DNA of 64,000 nt from Sindora glabra (lineage: Eukaryota; Streptophyta; Magnoliopsida; Fabales; Fabaceae). A model generated the notes under the pieces. The model was not told the DNA's origin and did no database searches. It saw nothing but the letters and a program-made list of their open reading frames with translations. Location: the NCBI GenBank assembly GCA_020226215.1, contig CM035232.1, positions 16,590,316-16,654,315 on the forward strand, read 5' to 3'. Below are positions 49,138-59,502 of the stretch, in pieces (within the stretch, counting starts at the first letter, position 1; each line of letters opens with the position of its first letter). The position numbers and the translations under genes are program-made.

Positions 49138-50985
49138 TGATTTATGAGTTCCGAAAGATTTTCTATGCGTATTGAAAGTTGAGTTTATTGATGTGATTTT
49201 TTTTGCTTTTCAATGCTTGTTTATTTATTTTCCTTTGGATAATATTTCTTACAGTAGTTTATTGCAACATGGAATTATGCTTAAAGCCCTCATCCTAAAA
49301 TCATGTCTAAGGATGACAATAAATTAAATGCTTGCTAATTCTTGCCAACGAGATCGAGAGCACTCTATCTAAACAAAGGAAGGCAAGCAGCATCACGGCG
49401 AGTTATTGCAAATTATGTGTGTGTTTAGGTATGTTTTAATTTTTTCAAAAATTATTTTTTATTCTCAAAAATTATTTTCAAATTGAAAGAAAATAAAAAA
49501 TAAAAGATGATTAATATTGTAAATAAAGAAATATTTCATTTAATTATAAAATTAACATTAAAAAAATAAGTTCAGAAAATAATTAATTTTTTTACTTTTA
49601 AGTTATATATTTAGAAAATATTTAAAAAAATAAATTATAAAAATAGGTTAACAAACAAGTTTTTCTGATTTTAAAAACAGAAAATTTTTGTTAAAAACAA
49701 AAAAAAAATATATTTAGGGTGTGTTCGAATATATTTTTATTTTTATATTTTTGAAAATTATTTTTAAAAATTATGTAAAAATTTTTTTTAAAAATTATTC
49801 TCAAATTGAATAAAAATGAAGAATAGAGGATGAGTGGTATCGTAAATAAAAAAATATTTTATTTAATTATAAAATTGATATCTAAAATAATAAAATAATT
49901 AAAAATTATTTTTATTTTTCAATTTTTAAGTTATATATTTAAAAAATAGTTTTTAAAAATAAATTTTAAAAATAGTTTACTAAAAAATATTTTTAAAAAT
50001 AAATACCATAAGTCCGTTTTTTTTGTTGGCGGATTTTACAAATAATTTCTTATTTATTGCAAATGATATTTAAAATAATAAAATAATTAAAATTATTTTT
50101 ATTTTTCAATTTTTAAGTTATATATTTAAAAAATAGTTTTTAAAAATAAATTTTAAAAATAATTTACTAAAAAATATTTTTAAAAATAAATACCATAAGT
50201 CCGTTTTTTTTGTTGGCGGATTTTACAAATAATTTCTTATTTATTGCTAATTGTATGGTTGTATTCAGGTCCGCAATGCTGCTCGACTGTACAAATACAA
50301 TTCAAATAATTCCAGCCAAATTGATAAGAACTCAGAGCTCAAGATTCCAATCGTTCCTTCCGAAAACTATTGTACGTTAGGACCATAAGGTGTTGGCATA
50401 TTCTCGGTCAGACTACTCTGATGTGGCTCAGGCATTGGGGGTTTCTTATTTCAGTGATGCGGATCGTCTCTGCGAACCGCATCCAGAAGTGATTCTCCTT
50501 TGTACTTCGATTCTTTCCACAAAGCAAGCTATCAATTCATTGTCTATGCAGAGACTGAAGAGAAGTACCTTGTTTGTTGATGTACTTTCGGTTAAAGAAT
50601 TTCCTAGAAACTTGTTTATTCAACATTTGCCATCTTATTTTGATATCCTCTGCACTCATCCCATGTTTGGGCCTGAGAGTGGAAAAAATGGATGGAAAGG
50701 TCTACCATTGTTTATGATAAAGTCAGGATTGGAAACGATGAATCTAGAATGTCACGATGTGATCGGTTTCTTGACATTTTTGCAACTGAAGGGTGCCGAA
50801 GGGTTGAAATGTCATGTGCCGAATATGATTGGTATGCAGCTGGATCTCAGTTTATTACTCACACAACAGGGAGGTTTTTGGAGAAGCTGGGGTTGGAAGC
50901 CACACCAATCAACACAAAAGGCTACGAGACTTTGGTGAGTGTAATGGAGAATCCTGCACTGATCTATTCAGCATTTATATGAACG
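49138..50985 (+). pseudogene. Truncated third arogenate dehydrogenase domain
   Basis: 49138-49416 copies the intron of the intact gene (compare 42487-42795). After an insertion, 50246-50268 copies the intron end and acceptor, and 50269-50985 copies domain 2. Defects: a deletion of about 24 bp at about 50350 removes the GFGKFG nucleotide-binding motif; the Arg-Gln-Gly after it now reads Arg-stop; one base is missing near 50708 (after GGTCTACC), shifting the frame; the copy ends soon after the TKGYETL region. Open pieces (50390-50938 and 50692-50982) cover LCTSILST, THPMFGPESG and SQFITHTTGR but cannot make an enzyme. Confidence 0.9.
49417..50200. mobile_element. Insertion in the pseudogene intron, with 187-bp tandem duplication
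   Basis: The intron copy is interrupted after GCAAATTAT. The insert begins TGTGTGTTTAGGTATG and contains two related halves (49430-49690 and 49700-50000, each with AATTATAAAATT...TTTTAAGTTATATATTT). A 187-bp direct duplication follows (TACCATAAGTCCG at 50004 and 50191). The first duplicate includes intron flank (AAATAATTTCTTATTTATTGC), so the duplication happened after the insertion. Non-coding; class unclear. Confidence 0.65.
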
Positions 50986-51284
50986 AGGCGAATGAGCTTT
51001 TACTGCTTTTTAAGTGCTTTGCAGTGGAGTTTTAATTTGTTTACTTTTACTTTTGATTTTGCTGTCATCATTGGCAAAATTTTCACTACCTCCCAAGTGA
51101 TTCAATATACATCGTAATCAAAGAGTAAATGAGGAATTCTGCTGATGGTAGATCCTCAAGCCAGGAATATAGGACACATCCTTGATAGTTGATATACTAA
51201 TTGTTATAAGGTAAACAATGCGAAAATTTTTCTTATTGTATAGCATGGATGACATTAGAACTGAGTTACTGACCGGCCACATAG
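50986..51284. other. Spacer between arogenate dehydrogenase and dioxygenase relics
   Basis: Mixed-composition sequence with a weak match (AGGACACATCCTTGATAGTTGATATACT) to 62748-62776, before the last dioxygenase copy. No frame. Confidence 0.4.
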
Positions 51285-52256
51285 TGTTTGCCATGGCCTT
51301 TCAGGTAGCAGTTTTATTCTTTTCTTGTATTCTAATGTGATATGTTACTATCCTATCAGATTAAACATAATTCATAATGATTTTCCGATATGACATTTTG
51401 TAATAGCATGTTTGAGAACATTTGAAGAAAGTGTCAATCAAATATAAAAGTTCGAAAATGAAGGAAATATGGGAACAGGAAAAGGAAAGCCAAAAAATGA
51501 AAAATCAACTCAGCCCAGGAACCCAATGTCATAGTAGATTTGATAGACTCGACCCTTTATTACTTTTAACCTTGAGAAATGAATAGACTGAGGCTGCTGT
51601 CTAGAAATCTATTGTATTTTGATAAAATGATTGTGGTGGTACTTTGTATAGAGGATCCGAGAATACCTGAAATACTAGGGGTTTTGGGGTCAAACCTTGA
51701 ACTTTCTCTGGTCTCCAGGCAGCACCGCAAGGTATACTATGTCATGTCAATCCAATCTTTGATCTTCTGTGACAATTACATCACTTCCATCGCCTTTCCT
51801 CAAATATCTAATCTTTTCCTTTTTGGAAGTTGAAATGCTGGAAAACTCAATGCACTTTGTCTAAAAATGCACAATTGTCATACAATGGTTTATTGCCTCA
51901 ATATCCAAAAACAAATCAAAATCTTACTTGCTTTTAAAATACGAACTGACTGACAGGTTCTGGTTCAATCAGCTCATTGTTTATGTAATTGCCAAAACTT
52001 CAGACCTAAAAGCAGCCCCATGAACTGAGGGCTGACTTGAGCCTTTTGATCTCTTCTGCTACTGTATATGGAGATATCAGAAGCCTAAGGTCAATCACTG
52101 GAATCTTCTGTGAGGTTACAAGAGTGATGTGGGACCCATCCTCACCACCTTCCCTGTAAATATACTTTTCTTGGAAGTTCTCAGAACACAAGTTCAGTTC
52201 TTGGACAGAGATGCCAATACCTTTGCCTCAGCTGAAGTTGGATATGAATTAGCCAT
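51285..52256 (-). pseudogene. Decayed SRG1-like dioxygenase copy (B0)
   Basis: On the minus strand: ATG at 52256-52254, exon 1 remnant to about 52010 with a frameshift soon after the start (the open part begins ENFQEKYIYREGG and includes IPVIDLRLL and SWGCF), exon 2 remnant about 51900-51660 with deletions, and the 5' part of exon 3 at about 51360-51285. The rest of exon 3 and exon 4 are gone. Intron 2 (51370-51650) closely matches intron 2 of the copy at 53.5-54.9 kb. Confidence 0.8.
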
Positions 52257-53149
52257 TTTACTTACCACTTTGTATTGCAAAGAATGTGTAGTTTGCAATG
52301 TAAAAAGGATTGGTACAATCTGTTTTTACTTAGATTGTACTCATTTGTGACAACATATTGAATTATGGGGGTTTTGTCTTTTTCCCAATAAAAATGAAAT
52401 GTGATTTTTAAACGATTTACTGAAACTACCCGCATTCCTGATATGCCTGGATTCTCACACACTGACAGCATTGCCCCTCTCAATTTTACCCCCCCCCCCT
52501 TTTTTTTCTGTCATACTACAATTCAAGGGAAACATTACCAAAGTGCTATAGGATCCCGTGATACTTTATGATATTGACTGTTAGTGAAATAGTAAGCAAA
52601 GATCATAATGTCAAGAATGAATGCATCTGAAAAAAAGTTTCAGTAACATCTATGGGTAAAAACTATGTTTAAAGCAGTTTGGACATGTGATAAGAAGTTA
52701 ATGGATGCCATAATGATAAAGGTGAATCTTTTGAAGGATAGTCCAAGGGAGATTATGGAAGACTAAAGGAAACGTCGAGAGAATTGTAGAAAGCAATCTT
52801 CCCTTCAATGGTTTTATTGAAAACTTTGTCTTTGATAAAGTACAATAACATCAAATGATTTTTATGACTAATCCCATCTAATTAAACTTTTATTTTTGTG
52901 GTTTGTTTTATTGTTTTATAATCATTACTATTATTGTCATTATCCCTACCAAATAATCATATTCACTTACATCATTTAAGTTGTCTGAGACTGATAAAGT
53001 TTCTTACCATATAGCACGGAAGACAATAGAACTGAATTACTGTCCCGTGCAGCTACAGAATACGGATTTATCCGATACAGATTTTATTGCATTTTCTTCC
53101 TCTCTCTCTCTCTCTCTCTCTCTCTTCTTCTTTCTTGATTTTAGACTGT
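52257..53149. other. Spacer with LINE 3' fragment, second copy
   Basis: 52260-52570 matches the spacer left of the intact dioxygenase. 52665-52960, plus strand, holds the LINE end: FGHV-KKLMDA, SPREI, PSMVLLKTLSLI, then the AATCCCATCTAATTAAAC remnant of the usual DP-stop end and a run of TGTGGTTTGTTTTATTGTT like the 3' tail. Contains a C10 tract at about 52489-52498. Confidence 0.6.
53101..53124. repeat. (TC)12 microsatellite
   Basis: A perfect TC run beside the orphan dioxygenase exon. Related but different pyrimidine runs lie at 46203-46222 and 55725-55760, at equivalent places in the other units. Confidence 0.9.
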
Positions 53150-53530
53150 CACAAGGAGTATTTCGCTGCACTGAAACCTAGATCTTTACTGCATCAATTG
53201 GTCTTTGTCCTTGCTGGTAGTACTGGAAATATGTCCAAGCATAATTTTTCACTGCTTCATATAATCTTGGCCGTGACTTATTCACTAGCTTATCAACTGG
53301 TTCAACCTCTTTTTCTCAATCAGGGGCACAGAAGGCGGCCACAGAAAGCCTCTCCTTTTCTGAGTTTAACACCGCTGTGTACTGGGCTTTTGAAAATTCC
53401 GTTGCTCATAATCTGTTTATTGCATTGAACTAGTTATATCAATTCTATCAATTTTCATCAACAAAACTTCAATAGTTGTATCGAATTTCCTTTTATCTGT
53501 AACAGAAAATGAGTACTGCTAGTTGCATTT
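53150..53530 (-). pseudogene. Orphan last exon of a dioxygenase copy (exon 4b)
   Basis: Matches exon 4, the flanking part of intron 3 and the 3' flank of the intact gene (46250-46620). Exon body is about 53418-53172 on the minus strand. It has a 2-bp loss just after the VH of the PVHRAV iron-ligand motif, shifting the frame, and further on CCTGATTGAGAA gives a stop in the old frame. The upstream exons 1-3 that belonged to it are absent. The similarity stops at about 53530, where another exon 4 begins. Confidence 0.85.
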
Positions 53531-53536
53531 TTTCTT

Positions 53537-54906
53537 TTATCTCCTTTTCCCTTGCTGGTAGTACTGGAAATAGGTCTTCTCATAATTTTTCACTGATTTA
53601 TATAATCTTGGTCGGGACTCATTCACTAGCTTGTCAACTGGTTCAACTTCCTTTTCTTCATCAGCCTCGCAGAACAGAACCACTGAAAGCCTCTTCTTTT
53701 CTGGGTTTACCACTACGGTATAGTGGGCTTTTGAAAATTCCATTGCTCATAATCTGTTTATCGCATCCACCCACTTGTGTAAGTCCTACCAATTCTCATG
53801 ATCAAATCTTGATTGTTATGTAAAAAATTTGCCATGTTACCTCAATCTGATCACCAACATTAACTAGAAAAGTCTCCGGAATTATTGGAACATTAAACCA
53901 CTGGTTGTCTTTGAGAACTTGGAAACTTTCAACGTCCTTATCCTGCAAAAGAAAAGTAACACTGGATCCATCTGCGTGCCGCCGCATGCCAAGAGCAAGA
54001 TCAGGCCTTGGACATGGAGGATAATAGTTGAGTCTCAGATACATTGCTGCTCTTTCTCCACAGTGTTTCCAGAAGCTGTCCTCTTCTAAGTCCAGTGTCT
54101 TTGCCAGGGCCTTAAGAACTAGTTCAATTAGCAGTTTTATTCTCTCAGTATATTCTAGTGTGATATTCCTGCAATGTTAGAATTCTATCAGGTGAAACAT
54201 ATTTCATAGTGATTAGCTAATAAGAGATGAATAGACTGAGACTACTGTCTAGAAATCTATTGTATTTTGATGTTTGAAAAATGATTATGGTGGTACTTTC
54301 ATGTATAGAGGATTCGAGAATACCGGAAGTCCTTGGGGTTTTGGGGCCAAACCTTGAACTTTCTCTGGTCTACAGGCAGCACCTTAAGGTATACTCTGTC
54401 ATGCCAATGAAACCTTTGATCTTCGGTGAAAATCACATCATTTCCATAGCCTTCGGTATCGTTTGGTTCCCTCAAATATTTAATCTTTTCTTCTTTTGGA
54501 AGTTGAAAGAATTGCTTATAAACTTCATGCACTTTGTCCAGATACGTGCCTGTCATACCATGGTTTATTGCCTGAATCTCCAAAAACATTCAAAATAATA
54601 AGTGAAGGGTTCTGGTTGAAGTCAACTAATTAAGTAATTGCCAGAATTTCAGACCTGAAAGCAGCCCCAAGAACTGACGGCTGACTTGAGCTTTTCAATC
54701 TCTTCTGCTGCTTTAGAAGGTAACATCAGAAGGCTAAGGTCAATTACTGGAATCTCCTGTGGTGGTCCAAGAGCATCGTGGAACTCATCTCCTCCACCTT
54801 CTTTGACACAATACTTCTCTGGAAAATTCTCAGAATCCAAGTTCAGATCTTGGACAGATGATACCAATACCTCTACCTCGGCTGAAGTTGGAGATAAATC
54901 AGCCAT
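53537..54906 (-). pseudogene. SRG1-like dioxygenase with frameshifted last exon
   Basis: Four exons on the minus strand: 54906-54655, 54571-54324, 54168-53841, 53753-53537. The first three have exactly the lengths of the intact neighbour (252, 248, 328 nt), keep frame and carry IPVIDLSLL, AINHGM, NYYPPCPRPD and the HAD iron motif (RRHADGSS). In exon 4 a 2-bp deletion after KSP replaces PVHRAV by PLYRSG and ends the protein at about 53661, giving about 306 residues without the third iron ligand and the R-x-S cosubstrate site. Past the deletion the other frame still reads VNPEKKRLSVVLF to a stop at 53537. The start at 54906 (MADLSPTSAEVEV) aligns with the neighbour. An upstream in-frame ATG at 54966 is less likely. 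Probably a recent pseudogene; a sequencing error is the alternative. Confidence 0.85.
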
Positions 54907-55754
54907 TTTGCTTAGCACTTTGGATTGCAAAGAGTATGTGATTTGCAGTTTAAAAAGAATGGACACAATTCGTCTTACTTAGATTGTACGAGTTGTGACA
55001 TGATTTTGAATCAGGAGGATTTTGTCGTTTTCCCTATAAAATGAAATGTTATTTTTTGAAAAAGTTACTGAAATTCCCTGGCATTCCTGATATGCCAAGA
55101 GTTTCACACACTAGTTCATTCCCCGTTTCTTAATTTTTTTCTACTTTATATTAGTTTATGGTTCAAGGAAAATTTTACCAATTTGCAATAAGATCCGGTG
55201 ATGATGAATGCTAGATAATGAAGTACAACAAAAGCAAATAGTAAGCATCTGAAAAAGGTTTAAGTAGCATCAACTGATAAAAAACGCCGGGAACACGTTT
55301 GAAGTGGTCTAGACATGTGATAATGGATACTCTAGTAATAAATAAAGATGGATCTTTAGAAGGATGGTTGAAGGAAGATAAAAGAAAACCTAACAAAACA
55401 TTTGTGAGAACTATAGAAAGCATTCTTATCTTAAATGGTTCTATTAAAAACATTGTCTTCCATAGATCACAATAACATCAATCAAATAATTCCTATAACT
55501 CATTCCATCGAATGGAAGATGGAATGAAGTCTTATTTTTTTTGTTATTTACTATATTGTTTTACAATCATTATTATTATCCACCCTACCAAATAATCAAA
55601 TTGACATGTATCATTTTAAGTTGTCTGAGATTGATGAATTTTCTTGTCATGTACTGGAATTACCGTCCTGTCCTGCAACATAATTTGGATTTTTCCCTAC
55701 TGGTTTTATTGCATTTTCTTCTCCCCCTCTCTCTCTTCTTTTTTTTTTTTTTTT
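54907..55754. other. Spacer with LINE 3' fragment, third copy
   Basis: 54910-55200 matches the upstream flanks of the other units. 55290-55600, plus strand, holds a LINE end more decayed than the other two (GGTCTAGACATGTGATAATGGA, ...LNGSIKNIVFHRSQ). A pyrimidine-rich tract with a T19 run lies at 55725-55758. Confidence 0.55.
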
Positions 55755-55810
55755 TTTTGCTTTTCTCACTTTTATTCTGTCACGAAGAGTATTTTACTGC
55801 ACCGAAAGTT
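55755..55810 (-). pseudogene. 3' flank of dioxygenase copy C, left of copia insertion
   Basis: CTGTCACGAAGAGTATTTTACTGCACCGAAA matches the sequence just downstream of the stop codon of the intact gene (46236-46266). The copy continues at 60081 after the retrotransposon. The last five bases, AAGTT, are the target duplication. Confidence 0.8.
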
Positions 55811-56325
55811 TGTTGAATTACATTCCCAACTCTCCAACTATCTACAAAATGCTGTAAAATTCTAAACAATTCAAAGCAGGTTGGTGCCGCCATGTTACAA
55901 GAAGATTCTACCAATAAGAAAAAATAAAACATGGGCCTAAATACAAGAAAAGTATTAAATATTGGTGTTCTAGAAAAATGTGGCTGGTTTCCTGCATGGA
56001 AAATTCCAGATTGGTGAAGAAAGTGAAGTCGATTTGTTACCACCGACTGTCCCAGGCTACCAGGCTACAGATAGCCTTGTAGCTTTGGTGTTGGGTGTGT
56101 GGAGCGAGGTGTCCACGAGTGTATAGTGCTAAAGTGAGAGTTTAGTGGTGAGTGTCAAATTTGAGTAAGAAAAGTGTTTTGGTGTCAAGCGTGCTGTGAG
56201 AGCGATAAAGTGAGGTGTCTTTGCGAGTGCTTTCGGGGGGAGAAATTAAATACGTGTATAAGCGGTCCTATGATTAATAAAAAAAATTAGTTTATTTATC
56301 GGTGTAAGTATCATTTTTATCAACA
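55811..56325 (+). repeat. 5' LTR of the copia element
   Basis: Begins TGTTGAATTACATTCCCAAC and ends ATTTTTATCAACA. Contains GATTAATAAA (about 56271) shared with the 3' LTR. Confidence 0.8.
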
Positions 56326-56529
56326 ATTTGGTAGTAGAGTAGGATGATTTTGATTTAGTTTTGAGAAGTAGTATAAGTTCATCATTTGTGGAGGAGCTTT
56401 TGTACACAAAACGTAGGCAAGAACTGTGACGACTAGTTCAGGACCAAGTAATAAGGTGATGTAAAAATTTCACTAAATCACAATGGTAAAGATTCAAATA
56501 GTTGGTGGAATTAAAAAATTTATTGGGCA

Positions 56530-56937
56530 GAATTATAACACACAGCGAACATGCATGGAGTCGTATTTTCAAGGTCAAGATTTGTGGGATGTTATGGGTG
56601 GTTAGAATACCATGCCACCTCCTACAATGGATGCAAAGGCCTTATGCACATGGGAGGTGAAAGCCGGATAAGCCATGTTCGTGATCAAGATTATCGTAAA
56701 GTAGGAAATATTGGGGCACATGAGGAAGGCGAAGACACCAAAGAAAGCTTGGGAAACTTTTACAACATTATTTTTTTGAAAATGAATGACACATGGCTAC
56801 TGTTATTAGAGAACGAGTTGTTGCAATTATTGGAGAATAAGTTGTTGTCAATCATGCAAGGAGACATGACATCAACTAAGCAAGGTAAAAACTTTATGAA
56901 AAGAATCATTATACAAGAGGTTGAGATTGAAATATAA
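56530..56937 (+). pseudogene. copia gag fragment
   Basis: Shifted-frame translation gives MESYFQGQDLWDVMGG, then W-x-VKAG-x-AMFVIK, then HMRKAKTPKKAWETFTTLF and the MTHGYCY/ LLENELLS region, the typical order of copia gag (UBN2-type) proteins. Several stops interrupt it. The single open frame 56551-56937 is partly out of the gag frame. Confidence 0.8.
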
Positions 56938-57439
56938 AAGTTTTATTGATGTTATTCAAGGTTGGCCAAAATAGCCTATACTTATATAATTAGAAAAAAT
57001 TTTAGCTAACTAAAAGGCTTTAGCCAAACAAATGGTTGGAGTTTTGTCAAGAGTGAAGAAAAACTACTATTTAGCAACAACAAAGAAAAAATCATAGAGA
57101 AATAAAAATAAAAATAAATACAAGAAGAAGAAGAAGGAAAATAAGTCTTAACTTAGAAAGACTCACCAAGAAAGAAAGACATTTTGCACAAGATTGTTAG
57201 TTGAGAAAAAAGAAGACAATGAAGAGTATTGTTGTAGCTTCTAGTGGTCAACAAAGTAGAAATGTTAGCACATTATTGGTAATGGTTGAAGAAGAATTTG
57301 ACATTGATGAAGGTAAGGAATCATGGCATGAGAAGCCATAGCATCAAGTAGAGCCACCTAGTGGAAGTGATGAAGAAAGTGGAATCAAGGTTCAAAAAGA
57401 GGTGAGGGAGCACATGTTTGGTAAAAAAAAAAAGCTTAC

Positions 57440-58550
57440 AAATGTTGTGAAATCAAAGATAGAGGTGAGCCCACATCATATGAAGAAGCCTTGTAGAAGA
57501 AAGAATAGAATAAGGCAATGGAAGAGATCTCGACATTGGAACCAAACTTGAAAATGGGTGCCAAGGTTCATATCCTATAAATAGGTTTATAAAGTGAAGG
57601 CTTGTCTGGATGGATCCATGGAAAGATACAAAGCTCACTTGGTTGCACGAGGGATTTCATAATAGTATAGATTGGATTATAATAAGACATTTATTTTAGT
57701 TTCAAAGATAACTATCATACATATTCTATTACCAATAGCAACAAGGAAGTTATAGAAGTTATGGTAAATGGATGTGAAGGATACTTTCTTATATAGAGAA
57801 ATTGATCGAAATATCTATAAGGAGCAATCAAGAGGAATTGAGAGTAAAGTTAATCCATAATATGTGTGCAAGTTCAAGAAGGCACTATATAGGTTAAAGC
57901 AAGCATCATGAGCTTGGCATGGGAAGATAGCAAAATTTTTGCTGCAATGTAGCTATTGTCTCACCCTATTTAATTCAAGCTTATTTGTCAAGGTACATGA
58001 TGGAAAACTAGCAATAGTGCTAGTATACATGGATGGTTTAATAATAATTGGAAATGACATTAAGGAGATTTGTTGAATAAGGGAAAATCTATTAATTCAT
58101 TTTCAAATAAAGGAACTTAGAGAACTGAAGCATATTCTTGGACTTGAAATGGATCACACGAGTGAAGGATTGTTTTTGTGCTAATAAAAGGATGTAAAGA
58201 ATTTGCTTCAAAGCTTTGGCATGAAAAATTGCAAGCCATTATTAATATCAGTAGAGGCTAATGCAAAGTAATGTGTACATAATGGAAAGATTTAGAAGAC
58301 AGGAATATATACTAATAATTGGTAGGAAGTCTCATCTATCTAATACTGACAAGATCAAACATATCATTTGCAGTTGGAGTAGCGAGAACATACATGTAGA
58401 ATTTGAAGCAGCTTAAAGAATCTTAAGCTATATCAAGGGAATGATGGATTATGGTTTGCTTTATTCAAAAGGCAAGGCATTACAATTGGTTGGATATTGT
58501 TATGTTGACTATAGCAAAGATCATGATATTCAATGATCAACATTGGGCCG
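57440..58550 (+). pseudogene. copia integrase-end, reverse transcriptase and RNase H remnants
   Basis: Broken frames show, in order: EEALx.KNRIRQWKRS and VYKVKACLDGSMERYKAHLVARG (57590-57655), MDVKDTFLYREIDRNIYKEQ (about 57770-57825), CKFKKALYRLKQAS-AWHGKIAKFL (57870-57940), YMDGLIIIGND (58025-58057, the catalytic YVDD-type motif with Gly replacing the second Asp), LKHILGLEMD, then DYGLLYSKGKALQLVGYCYVDYSKDHD (58450-58530) of RNase H. Many stop codons. Not functional. Confidence 0.85.
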
Positions 58551-59502
58551 AGGTGGGGCATAGCTCCCTTCCCCCAAGGATTAATGTATTCCTATATATT
58601 TATATATCTATTGTATATTTAGTCCTTTCAAAAAAATAAGATTATCCCCTTCCAAGTGAAAATTTAACATAAAATATTATTTAATATGATTTAAAAATTA
58701 TTGATAATAGCATTAATAATTTATAATACTTTAATACGTGTAATTTATATGTAGGCTATATAAATTTTTATCATATTTTCTTTTGAATCATGAATATTTA
58801 TATTTCATAATTTAACCTTTCCTAAATTTTGTATATAAATCTTGTAACATTTTCATAAGAGTTGCAATTTTTTACAAACTTTACATATAATAAGCATTAA
58901 AGAAGTTATAATTTTATTGATAAAATGTTGCATTACATAAAATTTTAGAAATTTATAATTTTTTATGAAAAATTACTAACTTTTAATTAACAAACATTAT
59001 AAAACATAATGATACCTATTTTTTAAGTTCATTTATAAATATCACATATAAAAATAATACTTCAAATATGTATGTTTCTCCAAAAGTTCCTTTTTTTACG
59101 CCTAGTTTCACCCTATGCATCCGATATGTACTCACTTGGATCAAGAGAAATATTCTAGTATAGCAAGAGGTAACTAACAATGTTGTTATTGACAAGAAAA
59201 ATATAATATAGAGCAGCGACTATAGCGGTACAAGAATGCACATAGTTAATACGTTTAGTGAAGGATTTACATCAATCATTTAGGGGTGCAATGAAATTGC
59301 ATTGTGATAATTATTTAGCAATATGTTAGATGGAGAATCCAATGTTTCATATGATAATGAAGCACATCGAAGTGAACTACCTAAATGAAGATCAAAATAA
59401 AGCAAACTAAGTCTGATGATATAAAATGTTGACAAAAAGATTGAATGGAACTTCAGTTTCAAAGTTCTGATATTAATTCGGATTATGTAGAAGAGTTGGT
59501 GC

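Noticed and set aside
52981..53428. Plus-strand frames of 66 and 113 codons
   Set aside because: Antisense to an orphan dioxygenase exon 4 and a TC microsatellite; the Ser/Leu runs are translated TC repeat.
54907..54966. Upstream ATG at 54966 for the second dioxygenase
   Set aside because: The alignment with the intact neighbour begins at the ATG at 54906 (MADLS versus MAEST); the extra 20 codons are leader sequence shared with non-coding flanks of other copies.
55541..55865. Plus-strand frames of 91 and 73 codons rich in F and S
   Set aside because: Translation of a pyrimidine tract and the start of the copia LTR.
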